A DNA stretch of 22,420 nucleotides from Neoconidiobolus thromboides FSU 785. Taxonomy: Eukaryota > Entomophthoromycota > Entomophthoromycetes > Entomophthorales > Neoconidiobolaceae. Location: contig MU626533.1 of assembly GCA_025603075.1 (NCBI GenBank), positions 1-22,420 on the forward strand, written 5' to 3'. Both the position numbers and the translations under genes were made by a program. The notes beneath the pieces were generated by a model. That model saw only the letters and a program-made list of their open reading frames with translations, did no database searches and had not been told where the DNA came from. Position 1 is the first letter of the stretch, and each line of letters begins with the position of its first letter. Shown here in pieces: positions 1-10,290 of this stretch.

Positions 1-4
1 AAAA

Positions 5-973
5 ATGGCTTTAAATACTATTCCAAAAGAATATAGGAGTGTAGCTATTGTAGGTGGTACTGGTGAGCTTGGAAAATATATTGTTAGAGAATTTCTTAAA
101 CATCAACAAGTTAATATAAGAATAATTACCAGAAAAGGGAGTAACAATAAAGACGGCCTACTATCCGAATATAAATCTAATAATGCAGCAATTTATCCAG
201 TTGATTATAATAATATAGACAATTTAAATGAAGCTTTTAAAGGAATTGATGTCGTTATTTCAACTATAGGTAGTGAAGGGTTATCAACTATACAAAGCAA
301 TTTGATTAAAGCAGCCGTCAGTTCCAAGATCAAATTGTTTATACCATCCGAATTCGGTAGTGAAGTTGAGGGTAAAACTAATCCATTATTTTTACAAAAG
401 ATCGAAATTCGAAATCAAATTAAAGAATCTGGTTTGAATTATATTTATTATACCAACGGTTTTTTTATTCAACACATTATTACTGACTTTTATGGTATTG
501 ATATTAAGAATTCTAAGGCTCAAATTGTTGGTAAAGGAGATACTCAATTCACAGTAACTAGTTTGAATGATGTAGCTAAATTTGTTTATCAAACTTATTA
601 TTTATCAGTTTTTAAGAATACCACCGTAAATATTGTTGGTGAAAATACAACTATCAATAAGATATTAAAAGATATCACCAAAGTTACTGGTAAAAAGTTT
701 AAAGCAACTCATATTTCGTTAGCTGAGGTACAAAAAGTTTTGGATAATCCAAATATTGATTTCTTTGGTAAAATATCATATTATCTTCGTAAAGATATCG
801 AATTAGGTGATATTAAGTTGCCAAGTAATCATAATGATTTAGTAAATTTCAAATCTACTTCAGTTCTTGATGTTGTTAAAACTAATTATGCCAAAGTCTC
901 ATCTTGCTCTAATACTTTATCTACTTTTTGTACATCTTTAAAATCAAACAAGTTGCTTAACTTCTTTAAATAG
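5..973 (+). CDS. NmrA / isoflavone-reductase-like NAD(P)-dependent oxidoreductase
   Basis: This single-exon ORF of 322 residues encodes a Rossmann-fold protein of the NmrA/PCBER family. Residues 17-23 read GGTGELG, the dinucleotide-binding glycine loop. R43, after the second beta strand, is where this family usually contacts the NADPH phosphate. DVVISTIG (82-89) and LFIPSEFG (111-118) are family hallmarks. K132 aligns with the catalytic or substrate lysine of the reductase branch. These matches suggest a soluble cytosolic NADPH-binding reductase or a redox-sensing regulator; the substrate cannot be read from the sequence. The start is the ATG five bases into the window, so an upstream exon cannot be excluded. 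The length is normal for the family and no lesion is seen. The gene converges on the acetyltransferase pseudogene. AATAAA-like signals follow the stop at about 990-1000. Confidence 0.9.
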   Translation: MALNTIPKEYRSVAIVGGTGELGKYIVREFLKHQQVNIRIITRKGSNNKDGLLSEYKSNNAAIYPVDYNNIDNLNEAFKGIDVVISTIGSEGLSTIQSNLIKAAVSSKIKLFIPSEFGSEVEGKTNPLFLQKIEIRNQIKESGLNYIYYTNGFFIQHIITDFYGIDIKNSKAQIVGKGDTQFTVTSLNDVAKFVYQTYYLSVFKNTTVNIVGENTTINKILKDITKVTGKKFKATHISLAEVQKVLDNPNIDFFGKISYYLRKDIELGDIKLPSNHNDLVNFKSTSVLDVVKTNYAKVSSCSNTLSTFCTSLKSNKLLNFFK

Positions 974-1323
974 AGATACATTCATATTAAATAAATAAAT
1001 TTTAATCTTTTATTAATTTTATATTAGTTTTACTAATTTATAAATATTATTTTAAGACTATAAAAGCATAAACTCTATTACGCTTTATATGAAGCTAAAT
1101 CAAATTAATAGTTAATCGGTTCTTATGTGATAAACATAATTTCTAATTAAATCCTTTATTTATTTTAGATTATTTTTACATTATAGATTTAGAATAATTT
1201 TAACAAAGCATTAATTATTTAAAGGATAAAAACTTATAAATTAAAAAAAAACTCTGTTAATTTATATTTATTTCAAGTAATTATAAAAACAAGATTGGTC
1301 TATAAGGGAGATATTATAGTAAA
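974..1323. other. AT-rich intergenic stretch
   Basis: This stretch lies between two convergent genes. It contains AATAAA-like 3'-end signals just after the reductase stop. I see no further coding or structural signal. Confidence 0.5.
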
Positions 1324-2410
1324 CTATTTTTCGAAAGTAACAAATTTCTTGTTCAGAACTTCTTTGTATTTAGATAAATTAATACTGAGATAAGTAAGCA
1401 ATGCATTTATCCTTTGTTGTTCATTTTTCAAAATGAGTCTGTCTATTCTCACATCCTTATGAATGATTTTAACCTAAGTATTAAATATTCTTATTAAATA
1501 AGGCTCTGAACCAATTCTAATATACTTCTTTAATATTGAGTGTTGATTAAACTGATGAGTGATGTTTAATACTATCTGAGGATTTAAATACTTAAATGTC
1601 CTCTGGTAAAAGAGATTTCATTGTAAAAAAATATAATAGACACCAAAAAAAGTTTTGACTTTTTAATCTTTCATAAGTTTTATCATTAAAAGTATAGTAA
1701 GATACTTGATTACGAACTAAAGAAAAAAACTGAGCATTAAATTCCGATAAATGAGCATAAATAGGCACATATCTTTTTACAATTTATAGTTTAGTATTAT
1801 CAGTTAAAATAGCTTCTAGATATTTATTATCATTTAATATATCATTATGTATTGGAACTAGTTGGAAATCACTAATGGATCTACATCCTAAATCAACTAA
1901 AGATCTTCGTTGGACTAATAGAACCATTATTGCAAAATAGTGTATATTATCAATAGCCACTACACTTTCATGCTTACATCTATTTTGATTCATCAACCGA
2001 CAACGAATAGTATTTATCTTATATCCTAAACATTATAAAATATAAAGAAATGATTTATTATTTTCAAAACAACAATCATCTCTTTTTTCTATTATTAGTT
2101 TTTTATATATATTTCTAGATCACAAACTTACCCTTCTAGTAGTATGAAGGTCACTGGGACCACATGGTTCCTCCTATTCAAAGTCGTTACTTTCTAAATA
2201 GTAAAAGTACAAAGTATTCCGATACGCCATTGAAGTTAAACACAACGTCACCGTTCCTTTTAGAGTTTCGAAGCTAGCTGGTAGTAAATTCGCTTCATAA
2301 TCGGCTTTGATAAAGTCAACTCGCTTTAAATGGTCTATCACTTGCTCAGTGGTATATTTATTTACTCTAGAATTATAATCAAACTCAAATATTCCGTTTC
2401 CTTTAGTCAT
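1324..2410 (-). pseudogene. Arylamine N-acetyltransferase pseudogene
   Basis: Reading the minus strand across stops and frames gives about 345 codons resembling arylamine N-acetyltransferases, which use acetyl- or malonyl-CoA through a Cys-His-Asp triad. Exon 1 (2132-2410) carries the helical N-terminus. A 43-base GT-AG intron (2089-2131) contains ACTAATAATAG. Exon 2 opens with RDDCCFENN, where the family has R-G-G-x-C-F-E-x-N, followed by an LGY...R segment. The strand MVLLV and the triad aspartate in LVDLG follow. The C-terminus has a family-like end (NEQQRINALLTYLSINL). The lesions are TAG at 2174-2176, a one-base shift in the A run at 2083-2088, TAA at 2033-2035, TAA at 1784-1786, a frameshift near 1590-1598 and TAG at 1474-1476. 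The triad histidine is not seen at its expected place, and GG has become DD. It is therefore very unlikely to be functional. A hairpin element ends upstream of the ATG. Confidence 0.8.
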
Positions 2411-2445
2411 TTTAAAATATTTAGTAGCCCAAGTTAATAGTAAAC

Positions 2446-2552
2446 ATATAGGAGTGTTTTTTTTGACTTCATTATTTCTTCCATTTTTTAAGCGCTATTT
2501 AAGCGGAAAATTTATTAGTAAAATTCTTAAATACAAAAATACATCCCCATAT
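2446..2552 (+). repeat. Hairpin MITE-like element, copy 1
   Basis: This 107-base element has inverted ends: ATATAGGAGTG on the left, and the complement of ATATGGGGATG on the right. The centre reads TTTAAGCGCTATTTAAGCGG, flanked by TTTTCC/GGAAAA arms. It is in the same orientation as copies 2 and 9. It sits 36 bases upstream of the ATG of the acetyltransferase pseudogene. A 70-codon ORF at 2454-2666 is produced by this element and is not a gene. Confidence 0.85.
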
Positions 2553-3176
2553 ATTATTTCCTTTATTGATATATATCTAACAACAAAGAGAGTTAATAGA
2601 TCGGTTCAATCAATCCTTGCTTTTATATTTCTTCAGCACTCAATGATTTTTTATTCGCAGATATAATTATAGCCTAATCTAATCGTAAAATTATATATCC
2701 TTGCCTGTTTATTCAGAATACTGATATTAGAGGTTTATTTAGTTATACTATGGGTTTTAACAGAAATCAATATTAAGGATGCCTAGTTTCAAAAAGAGAG
2801 TGATCAATCTTTATAATCGATATCCTTGAAGAGATAAACTCAATTTTCCCACATACAATAATGACGCAATCTAAAGTAGTGTTACTATGTTTAGCCAATA
2901 AACCGCTAAGTGGCTTATAATAGTATCTTCTCAACCATGATTTTGGTAAATTTTGTAAACAAACACCCTTTATATTCATAATCTATATGAGATGAATTAA
3001 ATAAATTACACTTAAAAATTCTACAAAAATTGTAAGCGTTTGTTTATGTTTGTTTTTCAGTAGTTAATAGTTAAATAATAGTAGTTTTTATACTTTTATG
3101 CTTAATGTTTATGTATTTCTATTGATATAATATTGTTTTTATAAGGTTCATATTAAAAAAACAGTGATTTTAATAG
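2553..3176. other. Intergenic stretch with an unassigned short minus-strand ORF
   Basis: Between hairpin copies 1 and 3 there is a 68-codon minus-strand ORF (2773-2979) whose codons look more gene-like than the surroundings (segments such as LPKSWLRRYYYKPLSGLLAK). I recognise no family and see no convincing start, splice sites or continuation. It may be a relic exon. Nothing else is seen. Confidence 0.3.
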
Positions 3177-3274
3177 ATATGGAGATATCTTTTTTAAAGA
3201 ATTCTACTGCTAATTTTCCCACTCAAATAGCACTTAAAATGGAAAAAGTAGTGAAACCAAAAAGCACCTAATAT
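3177..3274 (-). repeat. Hairpin MITE-like element, copy 3
   Basis: This is a copy of about 98 bases, inverted relative to copy 1. It begins ATATGGAGATATC, has the core CCCACTCAAATAGCACTTAA followed by ATGGAAAAAG and a GTGAAACC segment, and ends near GCACCTAATATATTA. The right end is the most diverged part. Confidence 0.8.
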
Positions 3275-3344
3275 ATTAAAAACAACCCTCGTTTTAGAAC
3301 CAAATAAAAAAATAAATATAATTAATTTAGTTAATTAATGTAAT

Positions 3345-3451
3345 ATATGGGAGTGTCTTTTTTGATTTCATTATTTTTTCCATTTTTTAAGTGCTATTTA
3401 AGTGGAAAATTTGTTAGTAAAATTCTTAAACACAAAAATCCATCACCATAT
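3345..3451 (+). repeat. Hairpin MITE-like element, copy 2
   Basis: This 107-base element has the same length and orientation as copy 1. Its ends pair as ATATGGGAGTG and the complement of ATATGGTGATG, and both flanks extend the symmetry to TAATATATGG. The core reads AAGTGCTATTTAAGTGG. Copies 1 and 2 carry C and C, or T and T, at the two corresponding core sites. The ORF at 3347-3535 comes from this element. Confidence 0.85.
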
Positions 3452-4506
3452 ATTATAAAGATATTTAGTTCAATTAATCAGGTAGTTTTATTTCCTTTAT
3501 TAAATAAAAAGTACATGGCCATATTTCTAGAATAAAAGGCTTTATTTTATAGTAAGTTTTTAATAAATAATATGCAATACTACCTTTTCTTGTAAATACA
3601 TATCTAAGGCGGTGTTTATTTAGTAATAAAAAATAGAGTAAAAGATAGTAGAAAAGCCAATTGTAGCATTAAAGTAAGATAAGTACTTTAGAATCAACTA
3701 AAGTTTTTTATACCAAATAAACTCACTCCTAGAGCTCTTCTACCAGCTTTGGATTCATCCAATTTAAAGTAACTAAAAAAGTTTATTAAGTAGAAGGCGC
3801 TTCTATTCAAGAATAAATGAAGAAGTAGGAAATAGACCACGTTTGTTCCCAAATACCATTTCGCAGTAATGTTTATAAACAATTCATATCGCAGAGATTA
3901 TAAGAAGTGATAAATAGGAATTGGAATAAGGAGAAAATAGCATCCGAATAAAAAATAACACTTTATCTCAAAAAATATTAGTACTATCAGTGTTATTACC
4001 TACCTACAATACTATTTATAAAATATTTATTTTGTGACTCTATTGTTGAGCGATGATATTGTTATTTTTTCATCAAATAAAAACGAAATCAATATATTAT
4101 TAAACTGATATAATAATAGATTAATATATCAGTAAAGCCAAAAGATTAATGTACTGATTATGACAATAAAACCATATATCAATTTATCAATACACAGGTA
4201 AATTCAATACTTCATATCCATTCATTCTTATATTATAAATAAGTAAAATTAATCTATTAATATTCAAATTATAAATCTATATGATTAATTTATTGAAATC
4301 TCTTTAAATTAAATAGACAATCTGTTTTTAATAATCAATAAGATATCATTGGTATTTTGAAAATAAATCTATTTTTTGTTTATACAAAAATGATTAAACT
4401 ATAAATATCATAAATAATGTTATCTCTAATAAAAAATTAAAAGCAAAATAAATATCAAATGATTAAGCAACCTTATAATTTTTTATTACCTATTTTAAAA
4501 ATATCC
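3452..4506. other. AT-rich stretch without a supported gene
   Basis: A 62-codon minus-strand ORF at 3694-3882 contains a hydrophobic run followed by LDESKAGRRALG. I recognise no family and cannot extend it, so it is at best a relic. From about 4020 to 4506 the sequence is very AT-rich with no coding signal. Confidence 0.35.
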
Positions 4507-6732
4507 TCATTCTACCATATAAACTTGCATCATATTATTAATAATAAAATTGATTTTTTTAACATCACTTATTGATAATCCTATTTCATGAACCTCATTT
4601 AATTCCTCAGTAATTAAACTTAATCGTTTATTTAAATTTTTAAGTGAAGTAGTGATAAACCAATATCTTTTAATGCAATCAAATAATAGTGGAAAATCAG
4701 ATAGACCATAAATAGACCAATAACTTAATGGAGACATATCTTTATATTGTTCAATAGTTGACTTTTTAGAATTTATTATATAATCTAAATAATCTTCTAA
4801 TTCCTCAAGACATTCGGTATAATTTTTTGGTTGGTTTAAATTAAAATAATGTGCTTTTATATATTTTTGTATCTTTCGAATCGCTTCTTGAGTCCTTATT
4901 TTTGGTAGTTTATAACTTAATTTCGATCCTGGATATAACAAATAATAAATATCTAAATTGAAATTACATTGTTCCAATCTATTAGTCAATAAATTCATTA
5001 TTTGTTCCTTTGTAACATAATTGAAATTATGTGCTTTTATATCTTCTTTGGGTTGATTCTCTCGAATAATTCTCATATATTCGAAAAACAAATTAGAAAA
5101 TTCATTTAATGGACTTGTACAATAATGTATTATATTTTCAAGTAATTTAAATATTAAACATATATCATCCATTTGTTTTAAGATAGTCTCCCATTTATTT
5201 AGTGTAAACTCATTGCGTAAACTTTTATCCTTTAAAATGTCATTATAACTTAATTGTTTTAGTAGTTTGTTGAAATTGCTAAAAAATTTGGGCCATACTT
5301 GAATATTTTCATAACTTTTAATCCATAACAAAAGATCCTTAAACTCCAATTTATATTGATCAATCATTCTTTTTAAATAATTATAATAATGATTGTTATT
5401 AATTTCAAAACAATTGTTATTTAACAATAAAACTAAATTATTAAAAAATCCCTCAAACTCTTTTAATTCCAATATATCCTTTAAAAAAAGAGAAAATGAA
5501 TTGTTTAAAAAAGAGATTATAAAAACATTTGGAATTTTGTCTTTTGTTATATTTATAATATTGCTATAACTTTCTATATCATCTAGAACTAGTGAGATAC
5601 ATTTATTAAAACCAAATCTCTTTCCAATTAAATCCACAATTTTTGAAAATTCTTCACTTAAATTAACTAATCTATTATATATAATATATTTAAAAAAATA
5701 GTTGTTACCTTGATCTATATTAACTAAGATTGTCAAATACTTAACATTTTCTTTAATTTTCACCATTTTAACTACAATCGAATAAAATTGACATTGTTGA
5801 ATTTCGGTATTGATCTTATCTTTTAAATTTCTATAAACATCTTTAATCACTGGTCTATATAATAAATTTAAATTTAAATTTTCCTTTTTCTTTAGCTTAT
5901 TTTTACTTAATAAATTAATGAAATAATCCAAACTTATACTTTTATGAAGATACTGTTGATTATATAACTTAAATGACTTTTTAAACTTTGATAGATTTAA
6001 TGTTCTTGGTTTTTTATATTTATGCTCTACTTTAGTTTCTTCTTTTCCATTATTGATATTAATGTTTTTTATTTGATAATCTCCCGTTTCAATAGTAAAC
6101 TCCCCGGATTGTTTTAGATTGCTTATACTAGAGCATGTGGTTGATTCTTGTTGGAAAGATTCTAGGTCCGATATCACTGCTAAATCATTTTGCTTCTTTG
6201 AAAAATTAAGCTTCTCATCAAAAAAAGATTTTTGACTAAAACTACGATCTTTGAAATTATTTAACTGATTGTTCAATTGTAAATTAACATTCTGATTTTC
6301 TTCAATATTATTGTTATCCCCTTTTGTTTTATTAATAAAACTCTCGGTTGGATTTTGGAAATCAACATCAATATTATTTTCTAATTTATATTTACCACTA
6401 CAACTACCATTAAATAAATGAAAATATAAATCCACTTGATCTTTTCTAATATTTTTTTTACATTTTTTACAACAACCAATATCATTTCTTAAATTCTCTA
6501 TATAAATAGTATAATCAATCTGTTGATTTTTAAATCCTTTTAGTAAATGATTATTATAAAACTCTTTTTCTTGAGCTGATTGACTTATACATTGTCCATT
6601 AATTAAATGACGATAAACTTCTTTTTTAGATAAGAGTAAATTAGTTTGGCATCGTTTACAGGACCCATATGTTACACTGTTAATTAATGTTACATAATCC
6701 AATATATTAAACTGTTGAATTAAATTGGACAT
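4507..6732 (-). CDS. hAT-transposase-derived protein with twin CCHC fingers (possibly domesticated)
   Basis: One uninterrupted ORF of 741 codons runs from the ATG at 6732; the open frame continues 14 codons further upstream without an ATG. Two fingers share exact spacing C-x2-C-x13-H-x5-C (C25/C28/H42/C48 and C88/C91/H105/C111). Their ends are alike (YRHLINGQC, YFHLFNGSC), which suggests a tandem duplication. An Asn/Ser/Lys-rich linker (about 120-245) follows. About 315-440 resembles the RNase-H-like region of DUF659/hAT transposases, including LVLDDIESY where active proteins have a T-D-N motif, and LFLKDIL. Residues 667-736 resemble the hATC dimerisation domain (PLSYWSIYG, then DFPLLFDC). 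The first catalytic Asp, the usual Cys/His pair and the hATC SER motif are not seen, so transposition activity is unlikely. An intact frame with a dead core fits a host-adopted DNA-binding protein or a recently inactivated transposase. Confidence 0.78.
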   Translation of the reverse strand: MSNLIQQFNILDYVTLINSVTYGSCKRCQTNLLLSKKEVYRHLINGQCISQSAQEKEFYNNHLLKGFKNQQIDYTIYIENLRNDIGCCKKCKKNIRKDQVDLYFHLFNGSCSGKYKLENNIDVDFQNPTESFINKTKGDNNNIEENQNVNLQLNNQLNNFKDRSFSQKSFFDEKLNFSKKQNDLAVISDLESFQQESTTCSSISNLKQSGEFTIETGDYQIKNININNGKEETKVEHKYKKPRTLNLSKFKKSFKLYNQQYLHKSISLDYFINLLSKNKLKKKENLNLNLLYRPVIKDVYRNLKDKINTEIQQCQFYSIVVKMVKIKENVKYLTILVNIDQGNNYFFKYIIYNRLVNLSEEFSKIVDLIGKRFGFNKCISLVLDDIESYSNIINITKDKIPNVFIISFLNNSFSLFLKDILELKEFEGFFNNLVLLLNNNCFEINNNHYYNYLKRMIDQYKLEFKDLLLWIKSYENIQVWPKFFSNFNKLLKQLSYNDILKDKSLRNEFTLNKWETILKQMDDICLIFKLLENIIHYCTSPLNEFSNLFFEYMRIIRENQPKEDIKAHNFNYVTKEQIMNLLTNRLEQCNFNLDIYYLLYPGSKLSYKLPKIRTQEAIRKIQKYIKAHYFNLNQPKNYTECLEELEDYLDYIINSKKSTIEQYKDMSPLSYWSIYGLSDFPLLFDCIKRYWFITTSLKNLNKRLSLITEELNEVHEIGLSISDVKKINFIINNMMQVYMVE

Positions 6733-7311
6733 CAAAAGTTCAACTTTAGAAAATAAATGAAGCTTTTGATTCAAAATATTCTATCTTGGGATTTTTTTAA
6801 TTGGTTAATGAGTAGTGCTAAAATGCAATAACTAACTACATTGTACAGTGTTTTGCAAAGATGTTATAAAATAAGAGATGATTATTATAGATAATCAAAA
6901 CTTGAATGAATTTTATTTATGAAAGAAAAATGAACTAAAAACTTTAAAATAAATATTATGAATTATAAAAATTTACCTAAAGATCAGACTTTATCAATAG
7001 AAGGTGCAAAAAACATTATTTAAATTACAATTCTTTTTAATACAAACCTATTATATTAGCATACGATAAAAATATTGATTGAATTTATGCAAATCATTAA
7101 TATAGCATAAAAAATATAATTGTAATAAGCTAAAATCGAATTTACCTAATTTATTATTGAAAAATATACAAATTAAATTTAACAATATAATTAGCAATAC
7201 CCTTCAAAGACAAAATAAAATACGATTGGTTTATAAATCATATTACTATTCAAAGGTAATTTTGTATAAGCAAAGTCAAGTAAGTGTAATATAGTATAAT
7301 ATTTAGTTTAT
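6733..7311. other. Intergenic stretch between two minus-strand genes
   Basis: This region lies upstream of the hAT-derived gene and downstream of BRF1. It should contain the promoter of the former. I see only AT-rich sequence. I found no hAT-type terminal inverted repeats, though I could not search for them systematically. Confidence 0.5.
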
Positions 7312-9466
7312 TTATTTTTTCTTAACAAAAAGTTCATAATCAATTGGCTCATCTAAACATTTAGTCAATGAATCAAAATTAATTTTCCTAGTTTGTGGTA
7401 TTTGTTTTAGTACTTGTTTTGTTGCTTCAGCTAAATTATCGGAATCAGCATACAGTTTTTTTTTAGGGCCTCGCTACAATTAATAATTATAATTAATAAT
7501 TAAATTGAGTTTTAGACAAAATAATTGCTTGACTCTTACTTTAATCTTTTTCTTTATAATTCCATTCCTTTCTTCTTCTCTCAATCGTTCTTCTTTAGCT
7601 GAATTATATAAATTAATATAAACAATTGAATAATCAAAACTCAGAATAAAATAGTACCTTTTTGAGCTGCTAAATAGTCTGCATTTTCACCTGTCCAAAC
7701 TTCTGTTTTCCTTTCGATTTCATTTTGATTTAAAAACATATTTTGTAATTCAATATCATCATCTAACTCATTTAAATTTCCATCATCATCTCCTTCTTCT
7801 TCATTTTCTTCCCATTTTTCATAATCTAAAAATAACTATTTTGTTAAATTCAAATAAGATAAAATAAAATAAAATTGCCTGTTTTTATTTTAACAATTGA
7901 AGTTTTCGGTTCTGCTATATAATTATTAATTTCTTCTTTTAAATTAATTTCTTCTTCAGCTTCATCTAATGACATTTCTGAAGATGTTTTTTGATGGCTT
8001 TCCTCTATTCAAATTAATAAAATTTTTTACTTTAAACATTTAATCAACTTACCATCCACATTATTCGCTTCCTTTCCAATTCCTTTTTCGACTTCTATAT
8101 TACTGATTTTTATACTTTTATTAAGATTTCTATCATATTTATCTATTTCTATCACTTCATTTGATACTTTTCCATTAAAATTGGAAAGATTGGCTTCAAC
8201 AGTTTCTTCCTTTTTCTTAACTAACAGCGCTCTTTCAGCTAAGGATTCCGCTTTACGAGCACGCTTATAAGCAGGAGGATCTTCAAAAGCTTCCAAATTA
8301 ATGTTATGGAAATCATCTACCGTCATTTTTCCTGTTTCTGTACTTGCAAATTCTTCCAATCTATTTAAAAATGAATTTTCATTTTAATTAATTAAATTTT
8401 GATTGACCTCTTTTTAACCGTATCACTTGACATTCTTACGATTTTAACAATTTGATTAATATTTCGATTAAAATGATGGATACGAGATGCTATTAATAAA
8501 CCTAACGTTTAAATATAAATTTAAGAATCCCAACTAAACTTATAAAAAAAAGTACTAGCACCGCAGATCCCTGCTGGTCTTCTACCAGTCGTCATCCAAT
8601 CTCTTTTCATTCTGGTGACTAACCGAATAGCTGTTTCTGCCACTTTATGTTGTTTATCACCAAAGCCAAGACAAGCAGCAAATCTTGAAATATACAAAGA
8701 AGGATCAACTAAAGCTACTTCACTTTTTAAATTTAATAAACCAACTAATTTAACGAAGGCTGAACCTAAAGTAAATACACTAGCCTATTTATAAACCATA
8801 AATAAAAACAACTTAATAAATAAAATTTACTTCGGCTAAATCCGAAAAATCAATCAACATATGAGTGGTTTGATTCACTCGACAAGCAGCATATAAACAA
8901 ACTGCAATAGTGACTTCTGATTTACGACCACGAGAAAAATTATGAATCAATAAAAGTTTAAAAAAATTCATAGCTTTATCAACATAATGATCCGCCAAAT
9001 AAAGCGCAGTGCCAAATTTTCGTGCTAATTCATTAGCTAAGAAATATCAACATCAACACGATTCATTATTTCTTTTTTTTATTGATTTACCTTTTGTTAT
9101 TGTTAATTCATTATTTGAACTATTTGTAAATGAACCCAGTCCAGTTCTTAATTTAGCACCACCTAAAAAACCGAATTAAAAATCATCATTCTACTCAACT
9201 AATTAACTAACATTACTTTGCCCGAAGCCCACCATAGTACCAACTAAACTATGGCCACCAAAAGCATTATCAGCAAAAGCAAGTTCGGAAACAATTGTAT
9301 TTTCTTCTTGTACCTAAAGAAATGAAACATTGATTTTATTAACGATGATAATGAAATGTTGAAAATTCCAAAAAAAAAAACCTACCGTACCACAACCAAT
9401 ACAAACTTTATTGCCTTCAGCTTCATACGTTTCAAAATTTACTCCACCACAACTTTTACAAGTCAT
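7312..9466 (-). CDS. BRF1: TFIIIB subunit BRF1 (TFIIB-related factor), 11 exons
   Basis: BRF1 recruits TBP and RNA polymerase III to tRNA and 5S genes in the nucleus. Exons, read from the start: 9386-9466, 9217-9313, 9091-9162, 8831-9036, 8556-8784, 8408-8501, 8053-8360, 7879-8004, 7658-7825, 7540-7598, 7312-7473. They join in frame to 533 residues. The N-terminal zinc ribbon uses C3, C6, C22 and C25, followed by ENTIVSE. The first cyclin fold covers about 85-165 (HNFSRGRKSEVTIAVCLYAA, HMLIDFSDLAE). The second covers about 170-262 (ALVDPSLYI, GRRPAGICGA, LEEF). The Brf homology block near 425-465 has the WTGENADYLAAQ signature, and the end has the KINFDSL tail. Introns are 46 to 72 bases. Intron 8 is either GC-AG, as given here, or canonical GT-AG with exon ends 7895 and 7835. 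No lesions are seen. Confidence 0.93.
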
Positions 9467-9861
9467 TTTTTGTTATTTCACTAAAAATTGAATATATATT
9501 TAAAAGTTGATGATGTTTTTCTATAATTAGCAAATATTATAGGACAGATTGAAGACCTAATAAGACTTTGAATCTAGAAGTCGATTTTTCATTTTTTAGT
9601 ACGCAATTTTCAAGGCTTGGAACAGGATAAAAATTTCACTTTATCTTCAATAGAATAATATTTTAAAATAAATTCCAATATAAAAGTTGCCTGTTTAACG
9701 AATAAAGGGAACAAAAATCAAATACATAAATCGATAGAATAGATGTAAATATTATACTTAAAATCTATGGCTCTTTATTTTTATTATTTTTATTATTTTT
9801 ATTAACAAAGTAACTGATCAATCAGAAGTAAAAATTTATAACAGCAGAATTTTCAGGATAT
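9467..9861. other. BRF1 upstream region with a simple repeat
   Basis: This is the presumed promoter side of BRF1. A TTTTTATTA-type simple repeat lies at 9776-9804. No gene is seen. Confidence 0.5.
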
Positions 9862-9966
9862 ATATTGGGGGTGTATTTTTTTATCTAATAATTTACCAAC
9901 AATCTTTCCATTTAAATAGTGCCTAAAAAATGGAAAAAGTGGTGAAACTAAAAAAATATCCCCATT
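9862..9966 (-). repeat. Hairpin MITE-like element, copy 4
   Basis: This copy of about 105 bases starts ATATTGGGGGTGTATTTTTT, has the core CTTTCCATTTAAATAGTGCC followed by ATGGAAAAAG and GTGAAACTA, and ends ATATCCCCAT. It is inverted relative to copy 1. Confidence 0.82.
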
Positions 9967-10290
9967 AAATAATTATGTTTTAACTTGAATTTAGAAAATC
10001 GTTGTAGTATTAAAAGTGTATTGAACTGTTCTATCACATTTGTCCATTTCAAAAAAATAAAATTTTATACCATATTCTTATATTTCCAGTAGTTCACATC
10101 AAACTATTCAATTTTAATTAACGCTAGTTAGAAGGTACTAAATTTTGAAAAAAACAAGTTGGCTATTAAAGGTCACTACTACTTATAGTTATTTTTTTAT
10201 CATTATTTGGGATTTATCACTACATTAAAACAAAACAATATTTCTAAAAATGTGTATTTTTGAGATGCTTTTAATATATCGAACTTCCCA
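9967..10290. other. AT-rich intergenic stretch
   Basis: I see no coding frame, splice-like structure or repeat between hairpin copy 4 and the long direct repeat. Confidence 0.5.

Noticed and set aside
1324-2410. A reassigned genetic code with TAG and TAA as sense codons
   Set aside because: The gene also has frameshifts, and the intact genes nearby use TAA, TAG or TGA only as ends.
2454-2666. 70-codon plus-strand ORF
   Set aside because: It starts within hairpin copy 1 and its first half is simply the translated repeat. The same peptide pattern recurs at 3347 from copy 2.
2773-2979. 68-codon minus-strand ORF with plausible codons
   Set aside because: No family match, no splice context and no continuation. 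It is mentioned only as a possible relic.
3347-3535. 62-codon plus-strand ORF similar to the one at 2454
   Set aside because: The similarity is due to the shared non-coding hairpin element, not to a protein family.
3694-3882. 62-codon minus-strand ORF
   Set aside because: Hydrophobic low-complexity start and no recognisable domain or extension.
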